NCBI GenBank assembly: GCA_027577595.1
Contig: JANBRJ010000001.1
Coordinates: 372,001 to 436,000 of the forward strand
Length of the DNA: 64,000 nucleotides
Origin: Coemansia sp. RSA 487
Lineage: Eukaryota; Kickxellomycota; Kickxellomycetes; Kickxellales; Kickxellaceae
Reading direction: 5' to 3'
In this document: piece by piece, positions 30,512 to 43,456 of the stretch
Layout of the letters: each line of letters begins with the position of its first letter
Numbering within the stretch: the first letter of the stretch is position 1
Notes under the pieces: generated by a model
Database searches by the model: none
Told to the model about the DNA's origin: nothing
The model's input: only the letters and a program-made list of their open reading frames with translations
Position numbers and translations under genes: made by a program

Positions 30512-33500
30512 ACGAGTTTATTGCGAGCCTGAGTAAGCAGGACTACGAAGCCGCCAAGATAGCCAGCGGCAAGGTCATGGAGGTAAGCAGCAACAAAGTA
30601 TCTGCGGAGCCAGTATACTGCCAATGAGTTCAAATTCAAGCAAGTAACTAGCGGTTTTCCTGGCCTCTCTCTTTCCCAGCAGCCATTTACAAACGCTATC
30701 CCTTTTCCAGAACAGATACACTTAGTAACTTATTCGCATATATCCCCCTTCTCTTCCAACCTACTGCTTTTTGATTTTGCTCAAACAAAGCATAGGACCA
30801 CATACAGATGGGCGCACTCATGTTTTCGTTGCTTACGATTGAGATGATGTACACATCAATGGACTATCTGACGCCAGGGAACTTTCAGCGCGGGAACGGC
30901 TACATGCTGAGCATGTACAATGGCTTGCCTCGGCGGCTGCGCAGACTGCACAAGAGGTTGGTACTTGAGTACCAAGAGGAGCACCAGCGGTTGGTAGCGT
31001 CGTTTGTGCACCCGATGCAAAGCGATCCCACGGCACGCACAGACCCAGGAAAACAGAATCATTCAAGTCGTAGCGCTTCGAGGCTTTCTGGGCGTCCAAA
31101 CAACACAGCGTCTGCATTCCAGCCAGTTAATTCAGAAGGTGGTGGCAGTAGCAGCGGTGGATGGCGACTCAGTGCTCGTGATGTTCGGCCAAACAGCGAC
31201 AACCACAAATCGGCGATATCGCAGCATTCAAAGGCCAGTGCACCAGATTCCTTTGATCCAAAACACTATCTAGGCAGCTTGGAAAGGGCCGAGAAGGTTC
31301 TCGAGGATCTGGAGGCCTTGTCGCTGTTTGTGGAGTTTATCATAAAGTTCATCGACGTGCGTAAAACAATGGTTGTGCTTTATCGGTTCGTTGCAGTAAC
31401 AAGCCCAGTTCTTTACGTACAAAAGCTGGATATCATGCTCAAGCGCTGCAAAAGGCTGATCGAGTCGATACAACCAAGCCATCACTATCAAACACTACTT
31501 GATAGTGTCCGCAGCGAGGTGTGGCTTGTGCGCAATATAGTTGACTGGGATTCGCAGATTTTGGCGTACAATTTTGTCAAAGCAGTCACGACAATGCAAA
31601 ACACACGAGGGCTACTAAAATCGTGGCAAGAGGCATTTCCTGAATGTGCAGGCACTCGGACGTCAGCAGAGGCGATAGAAGCAGCGAGGGCGCACTCAAA
31701 GGCTGTGGCAGATGCGTTAGGCTCGGCCCATAATACAAACGACGGCGGCTTAAGCGAGGGAGCTGGCGACTCGTTTGCGATGCAGCAGCATAACGCTAGC
31801 AGCCGGGGCTCTGCGCGCTCCTCCTCGCAAGGGCTGCTTTACATGGCGTTTACAAAGTCTTCTCAGCTTGTACAGAATTTGTTTTGGGGAGGAGGCAATA
31901 CCAGCTCAGCAGACGAAAATCAAGAGTCGGGTCATGCTCGCATACATGGGGTTGTCAAGCTGCTGGACTGTTGGGTGAGCTTTCTTTCATTCAAGACCAC
32001 CGCTTACTTTCAACAGATCATTGCATCCTATCGATCGCTCTACTACGATGACATGGCCGCACAGGCAAAGAGAACGGCCGTGATTAACGACATATGGTCA
32101 CGCCCAGAGCTTTCAAAAACAGATCTCGGCGAAACTCTGCACAAATTCATGACAAGCAACGATGCATGCTTTGTCACGCTTTTGTTCGAATCCTCAAAGC
32201 AACATCCATTTACTGCTGATGGATTTGCACTCCGCGGCACAAAGATCAGCGTTTCTGACTACCGAGTTCAGGCGTGTGCAATTCTGTTCTGTATAACTAA
32301 TGAAAGCCTGATGGTAGCGCGCGGGCGCTCGCTAAAGGAATCGATTGTTCATGATGTTTACTCGATAAATTCTGGGCCACCTCAGAGAGCAGCTGGAAAT
32401 GTCGCACTGCAGTCGGACGTCGAGTGGTTTAGACAAAACTGCCTGCCAGACATACTTTACATTCTAGACGGCGACCGCGAGACATTAGACTATGAGTTAC
32501 TCGGATCAAGCCCTCTTGTTGATCGGCTAGGTGCAAATGCAGACGAACTTCTTGTAGAACTTGGCGATTTGGTGCATGAAGTTGTTGGGGAGGCTACCGA
32601 GCCTGTTCATTCGGCACAAGAGAGCGCGGGCGATACGCTAAGCTCCATGGAGCACGATATATACCATGCCGAGTATCCATCGGATGATGCAGCTAGCGCC
32701 AAGCCAAATGAAAATTCAAATGTACATGTACACAACCCACAGTATCTTGGATACGAGCAACACAACCAACAGCCACTAGAGGCGCCTCACCACGGCGCCC
32801 ATAGTAGCACTGTAGGCAGCGACCACGCAGTAGGCCTCGGAGAGGACCACCACGATAACCCGAACCTGTATTCTACATATTTGCTAAAGTCGCACCTACG
32901 CAACAATCTACAGCACGAAGAACAATTGTACAGCGGACGTGGAAACAGGCGCTTCGCCGGCCGACATTCTAGCCAGGCCATGCGGAATAAACAGGGCCAA
33001 GCTCGCGTTACTGGCGACACAGTGGAAAGAATCGGCCCGCAAAACAATCGAGATAGCGGCAAACACAACAGTCGGGACCACACATTAACACAGCAAACAA
33101 CCGGGTATACAGGTCCAGTAGAATCTGCAAAATCCGCACAAGCAAACATAAAGGGTTCACAGAAACAAGGTGGCGGCATTCAGCGTCTTAGAAACTCTGC
33201 TGCAGACCTTTCGCTATCCCATGCTGCTGTCGCATCATCGGGAAACTCTGCGAAGCGACGCGTAGCATCTACATCTAGAGTGTCTGGCATTGGTAAGGGG
33301 TCTGGGTCTGAAAGCAGCCTTCCAGATCAAATATCTCCAACTAGCTATATGCGGGATACTAGTGGCCGGCATCGCGTAGCTTCCATCCAAGCTATCGGCT
33401 CCCAGCCACAGCAAGCGATGCGCAAGAACGCAAATACAATCAGCACGCCAAGCCCTGGACGCAGACGGGCAGCACAAAGTATCCGCTCTCTGTTTAACCC

Positions 33501-34230
33501 ATCCCTTTTATTGGGAATGGGATCGCATCAGACATCGCCCCAGGAGCAAATTCCGGCGGAAGAAAGCGCAGTTGAAAAGCGCGTGCGTCGTGGAATGAGG
33601 CTAAGAGAGCTGTTTGGCTCGTGGAACATGCGTGGCGGCGATGCTCCCGAAGATACCTCAGCGCTATTTTTAGGAAATGGAAGAAGAGGCTCGATCCACT
33701 CATTCTCATTCAGCACGCCAACACGAGCAAGCGTAGGACCAAGACCTGCTGGCGTCACTGCTGCAGCGTTGGATGCCGCCACATCGCAAGCAGATGAAGC
33801 TGGTGGCGGATTAGCCTACCGCCTGTCACGAGCAGCAGCAGCATCTAGTATATCTATGGAGTCTGACGCGCCAAGACGCACAGGCGAAGTTGAGTCGATG
33901 AGCACACTGGACCAATTGCGGCGCTTCAACCAGCTGCTACCTCAGCAAATATTACGTGTGCCGCATGCAAAGCAGCAGCAGCAGCAGCAACCGCCGCCGC
34001 CACTGCATTCGGGGCATTCGTCGTCTGATGCTGTGGCTGGAGTTACGTCTGAAACATACACGTATTTGTATGCGCGTGTTGGTTTGCCCAATGTTGTCAT
34101 GGTAGCGGCTCTGCTGGACACAGAACGGGGGCTGGCGTGCCGCAGCGACACACAGCGCGAATGGGATAAGATTGTTGACAAGCTGCGGGGAATGACACTG
34201 TTTGAGCAGATGATGACAGTGGCAGGCTAA
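30484..34230 (+). CDS. KICS2: KICS2 (C12orf66)-like KICSTOR subunit homologue (2 exons)
   Basis: Exon 1 is 30484-30582. Exon 2 starts at 30796 (TAG acceptor, preferred) or 30808 and ends at 34230; product about 1177 aa. Similarity to the animal KICSTOR subunit C12orf66/KICS2 (DUF2003, about 445 aa) is seen in order. An N-terminal helix is followed by SLLTIEMMYTSMDYL (human [22 protein letters not shown] region). Helices around residue 190 include FVEFIIKFIDVRKTM. LLDCWVSFLSFKTTAYF lies near residue 420, and KFMTSNDACFVTLLFES near 485 (human FIRKYDAANVSLIFD). The C-terminal strand is GLPNVVMVAALLDTERG (human HWPNVIMIMTDRTSD). A Ser/Gln/His-rich, probably disordered insert of nearly 500 residues splits the domain before this last strand. 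In animals KICSTOR anchors GATOR1 on lysosomes for amino-acid control of TORC1; a vacuolar role here is inferred. Confidence 0.75.
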
Positions 34231-35166
34231 GTTTTTTCTTTCTCTTGCTAGTTGTATTGAAAACATTAGGATTGTCACTTGGTACTGTTTTGACAAGGGG
34301 AAAACACACATCCCCACATTGCTTACCTATATTTGGATTGCCGCATGTTTTACGGCAATGCTTGATTTTCCTCATCATAAACAACCGGTATGTGAAATGC
34401 GCCCAGACGAAAATAACGGTTTCCTTTTCCAGAACATAAACCGATAAGAGAAAAGACGAATGCAGGTGCATTGACAATAGTTGTGGAGAAACTGAAAAGA
34501 CACCGCAGCACAAAGATGCGGTTGCCACAGACATGTGCGTCATGTGTTCAGCCGTTGTCACTGATTTCTCTCCTCTCATGTTTGGTATAATTGAAGTTGA
34601 TGAAATAACATAGGTTTATTTCCAGCATGTCTGCCTGTCTGGCTATCTGGAAACGAATGGGTTGTTTGCTGATGGTGTTTAAAAATAGGAGCAGATACAG
34701 AGGATGGTATAGTTCTTTGTTTGTCGTGTATTTCTGTATTCTCCATTTGGAAAGAGAAAAGCTAGACAATGGTATCCAGAAAAATAGAAAGTGACATCTG
34801 CCCCTGTTTCTAAACATAGAATGGAATGTTCCATCGTCTAAAGAGTCTGCAGATTGCAAGATTTACAATGTCTCTTTTTGTAGAGAAGAATAATTTGTCA
34901 GATGAGTTTTGTGGCATTGTTCTGAATGGCTTTTGCATGGTTGGCCGATCGAGCATGCGGAAATGGAAATGAAAAAAGAAAACGATGCGCGAGTGAAATG
35001 TGTGCACAAAGACAGGCAATGGAATTCGACGCACAAGACATGGGACCGAGTGCCCAGAAATCCGTTCTTGTGGTTGCCAGGTAAAGGAACGATGGTGGGG
35101 TTAAAACGATTGTCTATATCTCTCCAACGCGTATTTGCCAAGGAAACACCCTAGCTCCAAGGTAGA
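34231..35166. other. Intergenic, nothing recognised
   Basis: AT-rich DNA between the KICS2-like gene and the TATA box at 35167. Short frames on both strands lack coding-like composition. No repeat or RNA gene is seen. Confidence 0.45.
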
Positions 35167-35682
35167 TATAAAAGAGCGAGAATCCTCTCTGGCCGCCTTC
35201 ATCTGAAGCAGATAACTATATTCTAAATACAAACTTTTCTTGGCATAAGCATATCCTCTTTAGTACTAATCCATTTTTCCACTTACCCTTCCAAGTCCCA
35301 TTTAATAATCGCTATCAGGCATTCGCTGTTTAGTCACAGCAACCATATTGGTTATCTCTATCTTTTTGTTCTTGTTCACAGATAGATCCCTCACCTCTGT
35401 TTCAATTTGCTCGTAGTTTCTAGGACACTGCTACCCCCACTTGGCATCACGCAGTGTCAATCGACCATAGTTTCAAGGATTAAATTTACCGCAAAACACG
35501 CTTCACCATACTCTTTCTCTTCAAAGAGAGGCCCTCAATTGCCAACAGCGCTGCAGCACACAGACAGAAGCGGCAGCAACGGTTTGAATACTAGCACGAT
35601 CGACAGCAACAGTACATCGACTTTCAGAACGCTTTATCTATCATCTACAAAGAAAAACTCAAAGTGCAACGACAAAAACACC
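35167..35682 (+). promoter_or_regulatory. TATA box and ATG-free leader of small zinc-finger gene
   Basis: TATAAAA at 35167-35173 is followed by about 500 bp in which I find no ATG on the plus strand. The first ATG, at 35683, sits in an ideal context (ACACCATGG). The combination points to a real promoter and scanned leader. The start near 35200 is inferred from TATA spacing. Confidence 0.55.
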
Positions 35683-35850
35683 ATGGATGTCGCAATGATG
35701 CCGCCACCAAACCAGATTTATCTGTGCAAGATGTGCTATTCGGAGAACACAAACATTCACTCTGCGCGTAACCATCTGTTGACAGATCACTCACTGTGCC
35801 TTTCAACCGATGACACGTGGGAGTATGTAAATGTCACCAGATTCTCATAA
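35683..35850 (+). CDS. Small C2H2-type single zinc-finger protein (55 aa)
   Basis: This 55-aa frame starts at the first ATG after a strong TATA box, in perfect Kozak context. It contains CKMCYSENTNIHSARNHLLTDH, a C-x2-C-x12-H-x4-H arrangement fitting one C2H2 zinc finger. A short acidic/aromatic tail, DDTWEYVNVTRFS, follows. There is no signal peptide and no second finger. A single finger rarely binds DNA alone, so it could be a protein-interaction or regulatory microprotein, or the first exon of a larger gene. The same frame is open upstream to 35407 without an ATG. It is small and lacks recognised homologues, so the call depends on promoter, leader and motif together. Confidence 0.55.
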   Translation: MDVAMMPPPNQIYLCKMCYSENTNIHSARNHLLTDHSLCLSTDDTWEYVNVTRFS

Positions 35851-36392
35851 ACTCTTTACATCCTCAAGCCTGAGCCCTCCGTATATATTCTCAGATCGTG
35901 AGCCCACAGAAGCATACCATTTACTGTATATGAACCCCATCCGCATACCACCGCTATAGCCATCACTCATTCTACTACGATGCTTGGAAATGGCATAAGC
36001 CATCTATCGTATAGAAATTTCACATATTACGCATATTATTTTCATACTTTGCAATTTTAAACAACTATTTAGATTAGATATACCTCTTTTTAGTACGGTT
36101 CATTACAAGAGCACCATACCAAAAACGTTTCACTCTCCGGTGCTACAAAAATAATCAATTTCTAGAGTGCTTTCATATTATTCTTCACCTCAGCACACAC
36201 GATATCCTCAAACGGAAATGGTGTTGGACAATTCCCAAAGCAGTATATGTGCGATCCTACTGACAGTAAACCGAAGTAGGAATATATCCTTTTTGCGCCC
36301 TGACATTGGCTTGTCTGTGCCAAAGCGGGGTAAATTTCTAACAATATCTGGCACAAGATGTGGGGGAGGAATAGAGGGCCGTCACTTAGCGG

Positions 36393-36989
36393 ATGGAGAA
36401 TTCGCAAGCCTACAATTTCAAGCAGGTTCCACATAATGTTGTAGATACTACTACACCATTTAAGTCAAAAGACAAGACAACACAGACTGTTGCATGTTCC
36501 ATGCTTATGCGAACTTTATTAGACATACAAAAGTACTCTAGCTACACGCAGGATCGAGCACTCATGCCAATCAGGCCAACCACTGTTTTTGTTTCAACGC
36601 CAGAATCGCACTCAAACGACACTTTGCTCTCTTGAAGACTAAAGTGTTTACTTTTTTAATTATAGAAGACAAGCGTAGCACGATCACTAAAGATGGTAGT
36701 GCGAGTTCCCGATATTCTCCTTTTTTCTGTGTGTGGAGAACCGACAATTGGTCTTACCAACATGTTTAGCATATTCCCACCAGCTTATGTGACTGTTAGT
36801 CTTGCGTGGTCGTCCGATGTTTCTTCTCTAGTCGCAAGAATGGTAATGATAGAGAACCTCTATCAATTGTCTACCGAGTATCAAAAATACACCTATCTGA
36901 TATACTTTTCTCTTTTGCTTCCGTCTCTCTTTTCTAGTACTTTTTGTCGTTGCTGTTGGTCTCTTTTTCATGCATTTAACTGTGTCTGA
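36393..36989 (+). other. Coding-like fragments, possible orphan gene or gene fossil
   Basis: Two segments in the same frame look protein-like: MENSQAYNFKQVPHNVVD... (36393-36635) and, after an acceptor-like TTAATTATAG at 36667, KTSVARSLKMVVRVPDILLF followed by SVCGEPTIGLTNMF. The short stretch between them has in-frame stops. A GTTTTT donor at 36587 would keep phase but is not canonical. I recognise no family. It may be an uncharacterised two-exon gene or a decayed one. Confidence 0.25.
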
Positions 36990-37207
36990 AAAAGAATCCT
37001 ATATGCATTTCTAAGCGTACATCTACAGTTAGTTTACTCTATTTGCACGGCTTCTTTCTATAGCTCTTGATTTTGATTATTTTTATATTTTTATATCACG
37101 GTACGAAGGCTTATACTGACACACCCCAAAAGGTAGGCGCCTCTAATATCGCATTGCTCGCATAATGAAATAAAGATATTTTCACCAACAATGGTAAACG
37201 ATAACTA

Positions 37208-37408
37208 CTAAATCGGATATGCATATTTTGTCCAATTCACAAAATCCCAATTGCCAATGCCACACGTCTCCTTCCATAGAAGCCTTCTTACATAAATATC
37301 AGCCGTTAAAAGGGGAGGAGCAGAAATTGGTCTGTAACAAGCCGCGACTCTAAAGCCAACGCCTACGCACAGATTCTTAAAATTGGACCCAAACAAACGA
37401 ATAGCCAT
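37208..37408 (-). mobile_element. Possible LINE endonuclease fragment
   Basis: A 66-codon minus-strand frame contains VGVGFRVAACYRPISAPP and then ETCGIGNWDFVNWTKYAYPI. This resembles the 'vyRPPsSP ... GNwvvlGDFNyPdI' block of the endonuclease domain of non-LTR retrotransposons. No reverse transcriptase lies next to it, and the key Asp-Phe-Asn is altered, so any element would be a small dead fragment. It may be chance similarity. Confidence 0.3.
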
Positions 37409-38216
37409 TGCCCTTTCAAGTGAACCGCTTTAACAGCTTGAACATTAGGTAGGTTCATGAACAAGCCCGTGTTTTATACACACAATAAATGCATAATAGC
37501 ATGAACATGGAGCCACTGGGTACTTTACTGCTTGGCCTTTTTGGCGCCATTTGTTGTACTGTCTTCTTTTGTTGGCTCAGCCATTTCCATATTACGTTTT
37601 ATCCTGAAACCCACGCCACAACAACTGATCTCCTCCCTTTTTGGGATGACCATATCCCGTATGATCTGTTATAGATATTTTTCTATAGCATTGAGATTTG
37701 TGCGATTGGTTACATGCGCCTTCTGTGCTGACAGTCACATCCATTGTTACTAGCACTGAAGTGTACATAAAGGACTCCTTGCATAAAATATGTATGCTGC
37801 AGTTGTTGGCGTGTATCTACAAGAGATAAATGACAGCATTCTAAAACAGCATCGAGTGTGAATTACCAGTACCTGTAGCCGCATTGCTAATGTTTTGTTT
37901 ACCTTTTCTTTGTCATGACCGCCCATATACTATTTTTAAAGAACAGCATAGGCACATTATCCCACCGAAAGCAGACGACAAACAACATAGAAAATTAACG
38001 AGGCAGGCGTTCAGTATTGGCAAGTACATTCATTCGATTATATTTATTCACAGTTGCACCCTGCCAGCCGTTTTTCGTCAGCACATTAATATTGCGTCGG
38101 ATCTTGCGAAAACACAGCATATTTTTTCAACCCATTTCCCCTCATTTTCATCGTCTATCACTTTCTTCTGCTCTGCACTATTTCATCGCTTGCCATTTGT
38201 TGGTAAAGGAGTTCTT

Positions 38217-38411
38217 TATATATCCAATTGCACTCATCGTCTTCTGGGCATCCACCAACACTTTGTTCTCAGTCGATCGTGTCCTGTTTGTAGAATCCGC
38301 GCTTCACTGTTTTCTACCAGAAATTCGCTGTCTTTTACACAATCGCAGCCCCTCGCGCTGTAACAATCTAGCAAGCAAGCCCTGTGACTTCAAATCATTG
38401 CAGCCTTCAAA
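38217..38411 (+). promoter_or_regulatory. Candidate leader exon A (TATA, ATG-free, 5' splice site)
   Basis: TATATA at 38217 is followed by pyrimidine-rich sequence ending at a good donor (TTCAAAG|GTAAAG at 38411/38412). No ATG occurs between about 37920 and the donor. This is what a non-coding first exon should look like. Which transcript it belongs to is unknown. Confidence 0.35.
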
Positions 38412-41400
38412 GGTAAAGTAATATCCATTGTAGAGGGTGTTTTTTAATATTATGCGTGTGCCTGTCAACTGGTGCTAATTGGACTCGACATTGGCTTTGC
38501 CAAGTGTGCTGTTCACTGTATTGAGCAAAGTTCAAAAATGTATTCTGCTTCTTTATTTAACCAAACGCTGACGTTGCTTTCGTTCCCATGGCCTTCAGCT
38601 GTGCCCTGCCAATCTGTCAGCGAAGAAATGGTGTTAGATAAACGCAATCTAATGTGGCGTCTACATTAATTTGTTTACACGTTTGCGCAATCCAATGCCA
38701 TTTCTTAGATACACACGTAATTGTCACTCTTTTGGTTTATAAAATGCATTGGTCGTACAACCACCTCTTGTTATCGAATTGTTTGCGCGTGCGTTCCAGG
38801 TCCATGTTGTGACTTTAGTCCATTGCATGTTCATGTAGTGCTGCATTTATTACTTGAGTCTTAGCCTTTGTCAAGGCTGCTAGCGCATTATACTAAAAAT
38901 ACATTGTCTATCTTGGGTTTGTCAAATTTGCATATTTCTTATGGAAGCAGAAAATACGAGTAGTTTTGGCCGTTAATACGTTTCCACAAAATTTTTGGCC
39001 GAAAAAATCAAAACGCGCCATTCGAGATACCGTTACTCAAGTTGGAGCGCGCTGGAAAAGTCGCTGGAACTCAGAAAAAGGTAAAGTATCCTTTTTATGT
39101 ATGCTTGCTGTCTAAATGGGAAAACACCTCTAGCAAACGATCCAGCATTGCTCATTGCCTCCAAGCTCCTGGCAGTCATTTTTGACATTGAGCTTATAAA
39201 CTCGCTGTGTATTCCCTTTCTCCACTGAAAAGCTGCCCATTGATGCGGCTGCAAGCATGCTACTACTCCTCGCGCCTTTTCTTTGAAATTCTCGTTTTTA
39301 TGCCACCACTATTCTCATTTTCATGAGAAAGTCAGAGTCCGAGCCACATAGAAATTGGCCGCATTGCATATGGCATACATTGCACGACGTTTCTCCTTGC
39401 ATTTGGCAAAAATGTTTGGTTATTTTTCAATTCTCGGCAACCGAACATCTTGTGGAGATAGTAGAGCATCACATCATCGTTGTTGGCATTACCAAATACG
39501 AGCAGCAAATGGTATCAACATGTGCAGATGTTGGAGTTCCCTTCGGGAATCCCTCAGTCGATGTTTGCCCGCTTCAAAAAAGAATGCGCAGATATACCCT
39601 TTTCGATTGTTTCATCCACCCAACAATCTGTACATATTCTTGAACCGAAACACCACCCGCCCTTTGTTCGTGGCTGATCCCTGTCGTTTATATTTTTGTG
39701 GGCACGAGTGGTTGGCATGCCTAAATGATTGGGTTGCCGCAAATATCGAGGGGGAAAGAATAGAGCGGAAGGGTGCGCATATACAATTGCTGCTGGATTT
39801 CTGGCTGGAGTTGCATTAACAAAGCAACCAAGCCACGCATCCAGGTCATATCACTCACCCTGTCCACACAATCCTTTCTCTCTGACGACTTTCATTGTTT
39901 TATAAAGCAAGTAGTCCTACATGTTGCTCGTTGTCTTTTATTTGGGGAAGAGAACAAGGCTTTGCTGGTTGTTGCTTGCAAATTATTGTTGTCTTCCGAA
40001 ATGAAGAACAAGAAAAAACAGCAACAGGCGCTATCCCATCCGTGCCCTATCTCTAGCCACGAGTCTGTGTGATTTGCTACTGCTTGAATTGACAGCTGAG
40101 AGGGCGCCAACCACTTTGTTGGATCCGTGGCAGCACTTAATGCTGAATTCTCTCGGTTTCAAATCATCTGATTTTTGTTGCTGCCAGCATTTATTGAATG
40201 GTGCACCAGGTTGCTGCATGCTCTGGATCCACTGAGGATAATGGCTGCTTCTGGATCTTCTAGACCCTAGTAATCTGCAGACAATGCTCCTGCCAAATGT
40301 GTGCCTTACTTTATGCCCAGCATCCATGCTGCCTTGTTTATCTCTTGCTCTTGTGCGACTATTTGTATGTGTGTATGCGACAACAACAACCATACAGAGG
40401 ACCGTGGTATTGCCAGATATCCACAACGATGCATCCATGTGCCTTTCCATGCTCGATCCTAGTGGCATTTCCTTGTTCTGAGAATACCATCCCTTTTGCC
40501 TGTGGGTTGTCAGAGCAATGGCTTTTGTGTTACAGCCTCTGCCACAGACAATTCACACACGAGAAGTGGACGATTCATACTTTAGTTGTGGTATTGGTGT
40601 TGCTAATGGGTGCTAGTGTTCTGAGAAAACGAGAAACAATGCATGGAAGGTACACCTGTTTGATTGTGGATCACAAAAACGGCAAAAGGAGTTAGACGTA
40701 GAGAGCGAGATTTCGCTTCTGGCAATGGGCGATGGGGTGCACAATTGTCAAAATAGGGCACATGGTTTAGGGCGAGTGTAGTGTTTCTGCTGCGCGTATA
40801 ATCGCTTGGGTGTCTCTTTTTCTGTATTGGTGGAGAGGAGCTGACCAGCAATGCTGAAGCGAGACCTACCAGTTGTGTCTGGCTGTGTTTTTGTGCAGCT
40901 CTGGGCCTTTGTTCGCCGCATGCAAGGACCTGTCCATTATTCCTCGCATTGCTCTGTTCTAGCAATGAGGACATACACACATGTGTGCGCATCATTTGCC
41001 AATTTGCTCTCTGCTGTCTGCATGTACAGAGGGAGTGAGAGCTCATCACATAATCAGCTTTCTGGACATTCTCCGTTCAATACATGTGCCTGGCGCCATC
41101 TCCAGCTTTGTAACTCCTCCCAATAGAGTTTTGTCTTGCTCAGACTCTTGCACTCTTTGTACCTCTGCTTGTTCTGTCTATCCCCTACATTGGCTTTGTA
41201 CTATCTGTAAGGGTCCACAGCTATTCTTCTCGGATCGGAGCCAAATGTTTCTGTCCCAGCTGCGTCCCCTTGCTTTGCGGGGGAGATGGGCACACCTTGT
41301 TGCTGGCTGCCCTTTGGTTGGAAACACACCTAGCTTATTAAAGCGGATGTAGCGCTTGCTTTGTCCCCAGAACATCCAGCAAATCTCATCAATTTTTTCC

Positions 41401-41564
41401 TTTTTCCTTTGACATTCTGGTTCTTTTCTTCCTCGGGAACATCAGGGGCTACAGCAATCCTTCACAAATTCTGAATAACTTTCTGGCCATCGCGTGCCCC
41501 TCTGTACTGCACTGTTTTCCTACTACAACCTGGGACCACCCTTTCTTATTCCGCTTTGTAAATG

Positions 41565-42112
41565 CCTCAAGCGTGTTCCTTGCTTGGTTTCTGTGTTTGT
41601 CAATTTCTACTTCTGCCTCCTCTTTTCTGTGACATCGACTCGAATTATTTGTTATTTGTCTATTTACGTTTTCAAACGCTTTTTTCCGTATACTTTTCAT
41701 TTTCGCTCGCTGAACCGCACTTGTACTTTTACTATCTGTCTCTTTATTGCATACAGGCTCGGTTGTTTCTAGCGCTCACACCGCCGGCTTTTGCGTGTAT
41801 TTCTATTCTCGCAACATTCTCTTGCATTTGTGCCGAATTCGGTGTTTATTTTCACGCCTTTCTGCATTCTATCCGTCGCATCATTTGCTTCAGAAATAGC
41901 TTGCTCGCACTCTCTTTAGCCATCGCACCACAACAGTGTATTTTCCAGTTGCAGTTTGCGTTCTAGTTCCACGACTCACGGCTTTGTCACCGGACATATC
42001 CACTCCACTGCCCGCTACTGCGTCCGCCGCCCCTTCTCCATTCACCATCGTCTTTGTTAACCAGACAACAAGGATACAGACACTTAACAAGGGCACAATA
42101 AAGTAAACAAAG
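41565..42112 (+). promoter_or_regulatory. Candidate leader exon B (ATG-free, 5' splice site)
   Basis: About 548 nt without any ATG end at AACAAAG|GTAAGC (donor at 42113). A possible acceptor TTGCATACAG lies inside at about 41757. The composition is C/T-rich like the known CSL leader. No clear TATA box precedes it. Confidence 0.3.
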
Positions 42113-43456
42113 GTAAGCAACAATTGCCCATTGCAAACTCCCTTTCCCCTTGCTTATCTTGCGACCATTTCTTGTGTGCTTTCGATGATTGAGCGGGTGC
42201 TTTGATTGTGTGCGGATTTGCTATGCATCGCGTTGTACAGGGTGTGTGCGTGTGCGTGCCTGCCATATCGCATTGCAGCAAAAAAAAAGACCCTGCCGCG
42301 CCAGCTTCCCCCCTACTCCTGGCCCGTCTACTGTATCTATTTTCTCTCGTATTGCCAGCTCAAGAAGCCAGGTTACATATCATTTGCTCTCCTGCCATTG
42401 CTTTTATGTTTATTTCAAAGGCGATATGCAGCAAAGGGTCGCCGAATGTTGCTTCTTGGAATAAGCCACATTAATTTGCCCCATCCTGGGTTGGCGTTGT
42501 TAAAAACAAAAAGGGATTGGATGTGGCCGACGCACACACGGCCACCATGCCACATATCCATTCTACGCCCAAGATCGCAATCACATCCCCTCTCTTTTTT
42601 GTATGTGTATGGCGCCTGCAGCCACTTGCTATATAGCCTCTGCTGCTCGGTTGCCACTTTGGAGAGCTAAAAGACGGTATGTTGCTGCACGTTCTGGCAC
42701 GACTATTGTTTAGCAAGCCAGCGCAAAAAAACCCCTGCTTGCTGCCTATGACTTTAATAGCCTCCTGCAACAGCTCCTGCGGAGCTGGTAACAATAGCTG
42801 CTGTCCAGTCAAAATGGCGCTTGGACATGCGGGAAAAGCAGGATATTGCCAGATTCGTAAATGTTGAATTTGATGATTGATACTCACTATATGATTTGGG
42901 CGAAAGTGGCACACTTCTCTTTGCGTCGTTTTTCTGATGTCCTAAACACTGCGCAAACAGCGCAGAAAAGTGCTGTTTTCCTCCATTGAACCACCTCCCA
43001 AGAGGCTTTGAGCTGACGGACCCCTGCGCCATCTCTTGAAATGAAAGCAAGCCGACATCTCGCCTCTTGTTCTGCACTATTTCTGGGGAGAGCAGAGTAT
43101 GAATGCTGTTATGTTTCCCTGTCTCCCCCACTCAGCTGTATTTGAATACGGGTCAGGCGGCTGTTATTCCATTGCTTGCGCTATCCACTGCAATCACTCA
43201 CTGCAAGTACACCAACCCAATAGCTATGTTGCAGCCTGGAAGTCCTTGGAAAGAACGACCCAAACGCCATTTATACCCAGCGTATATATAGCTGCTACCA
43301 TGCCTGTTCTGCACGTCAGTGCACAGGCGTTGGATCTGAAGTGTAGTATGATTGCCTTCTTTTTTTCTTCGTTCATTATTTTCCTTGTCGTTGTTCGTTA
43401 TTTGGTGGCTATCAATTATATATGTAGATTGCCAACCATCTCCATCTCTCATATGT

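Noticed and set aside
40031-40468. 145-codon minus-strand frame in the desert
   Set aside because: No recognisable domain or coding-like composition; explained by a purine-rich complement of the C/T-rich strand.
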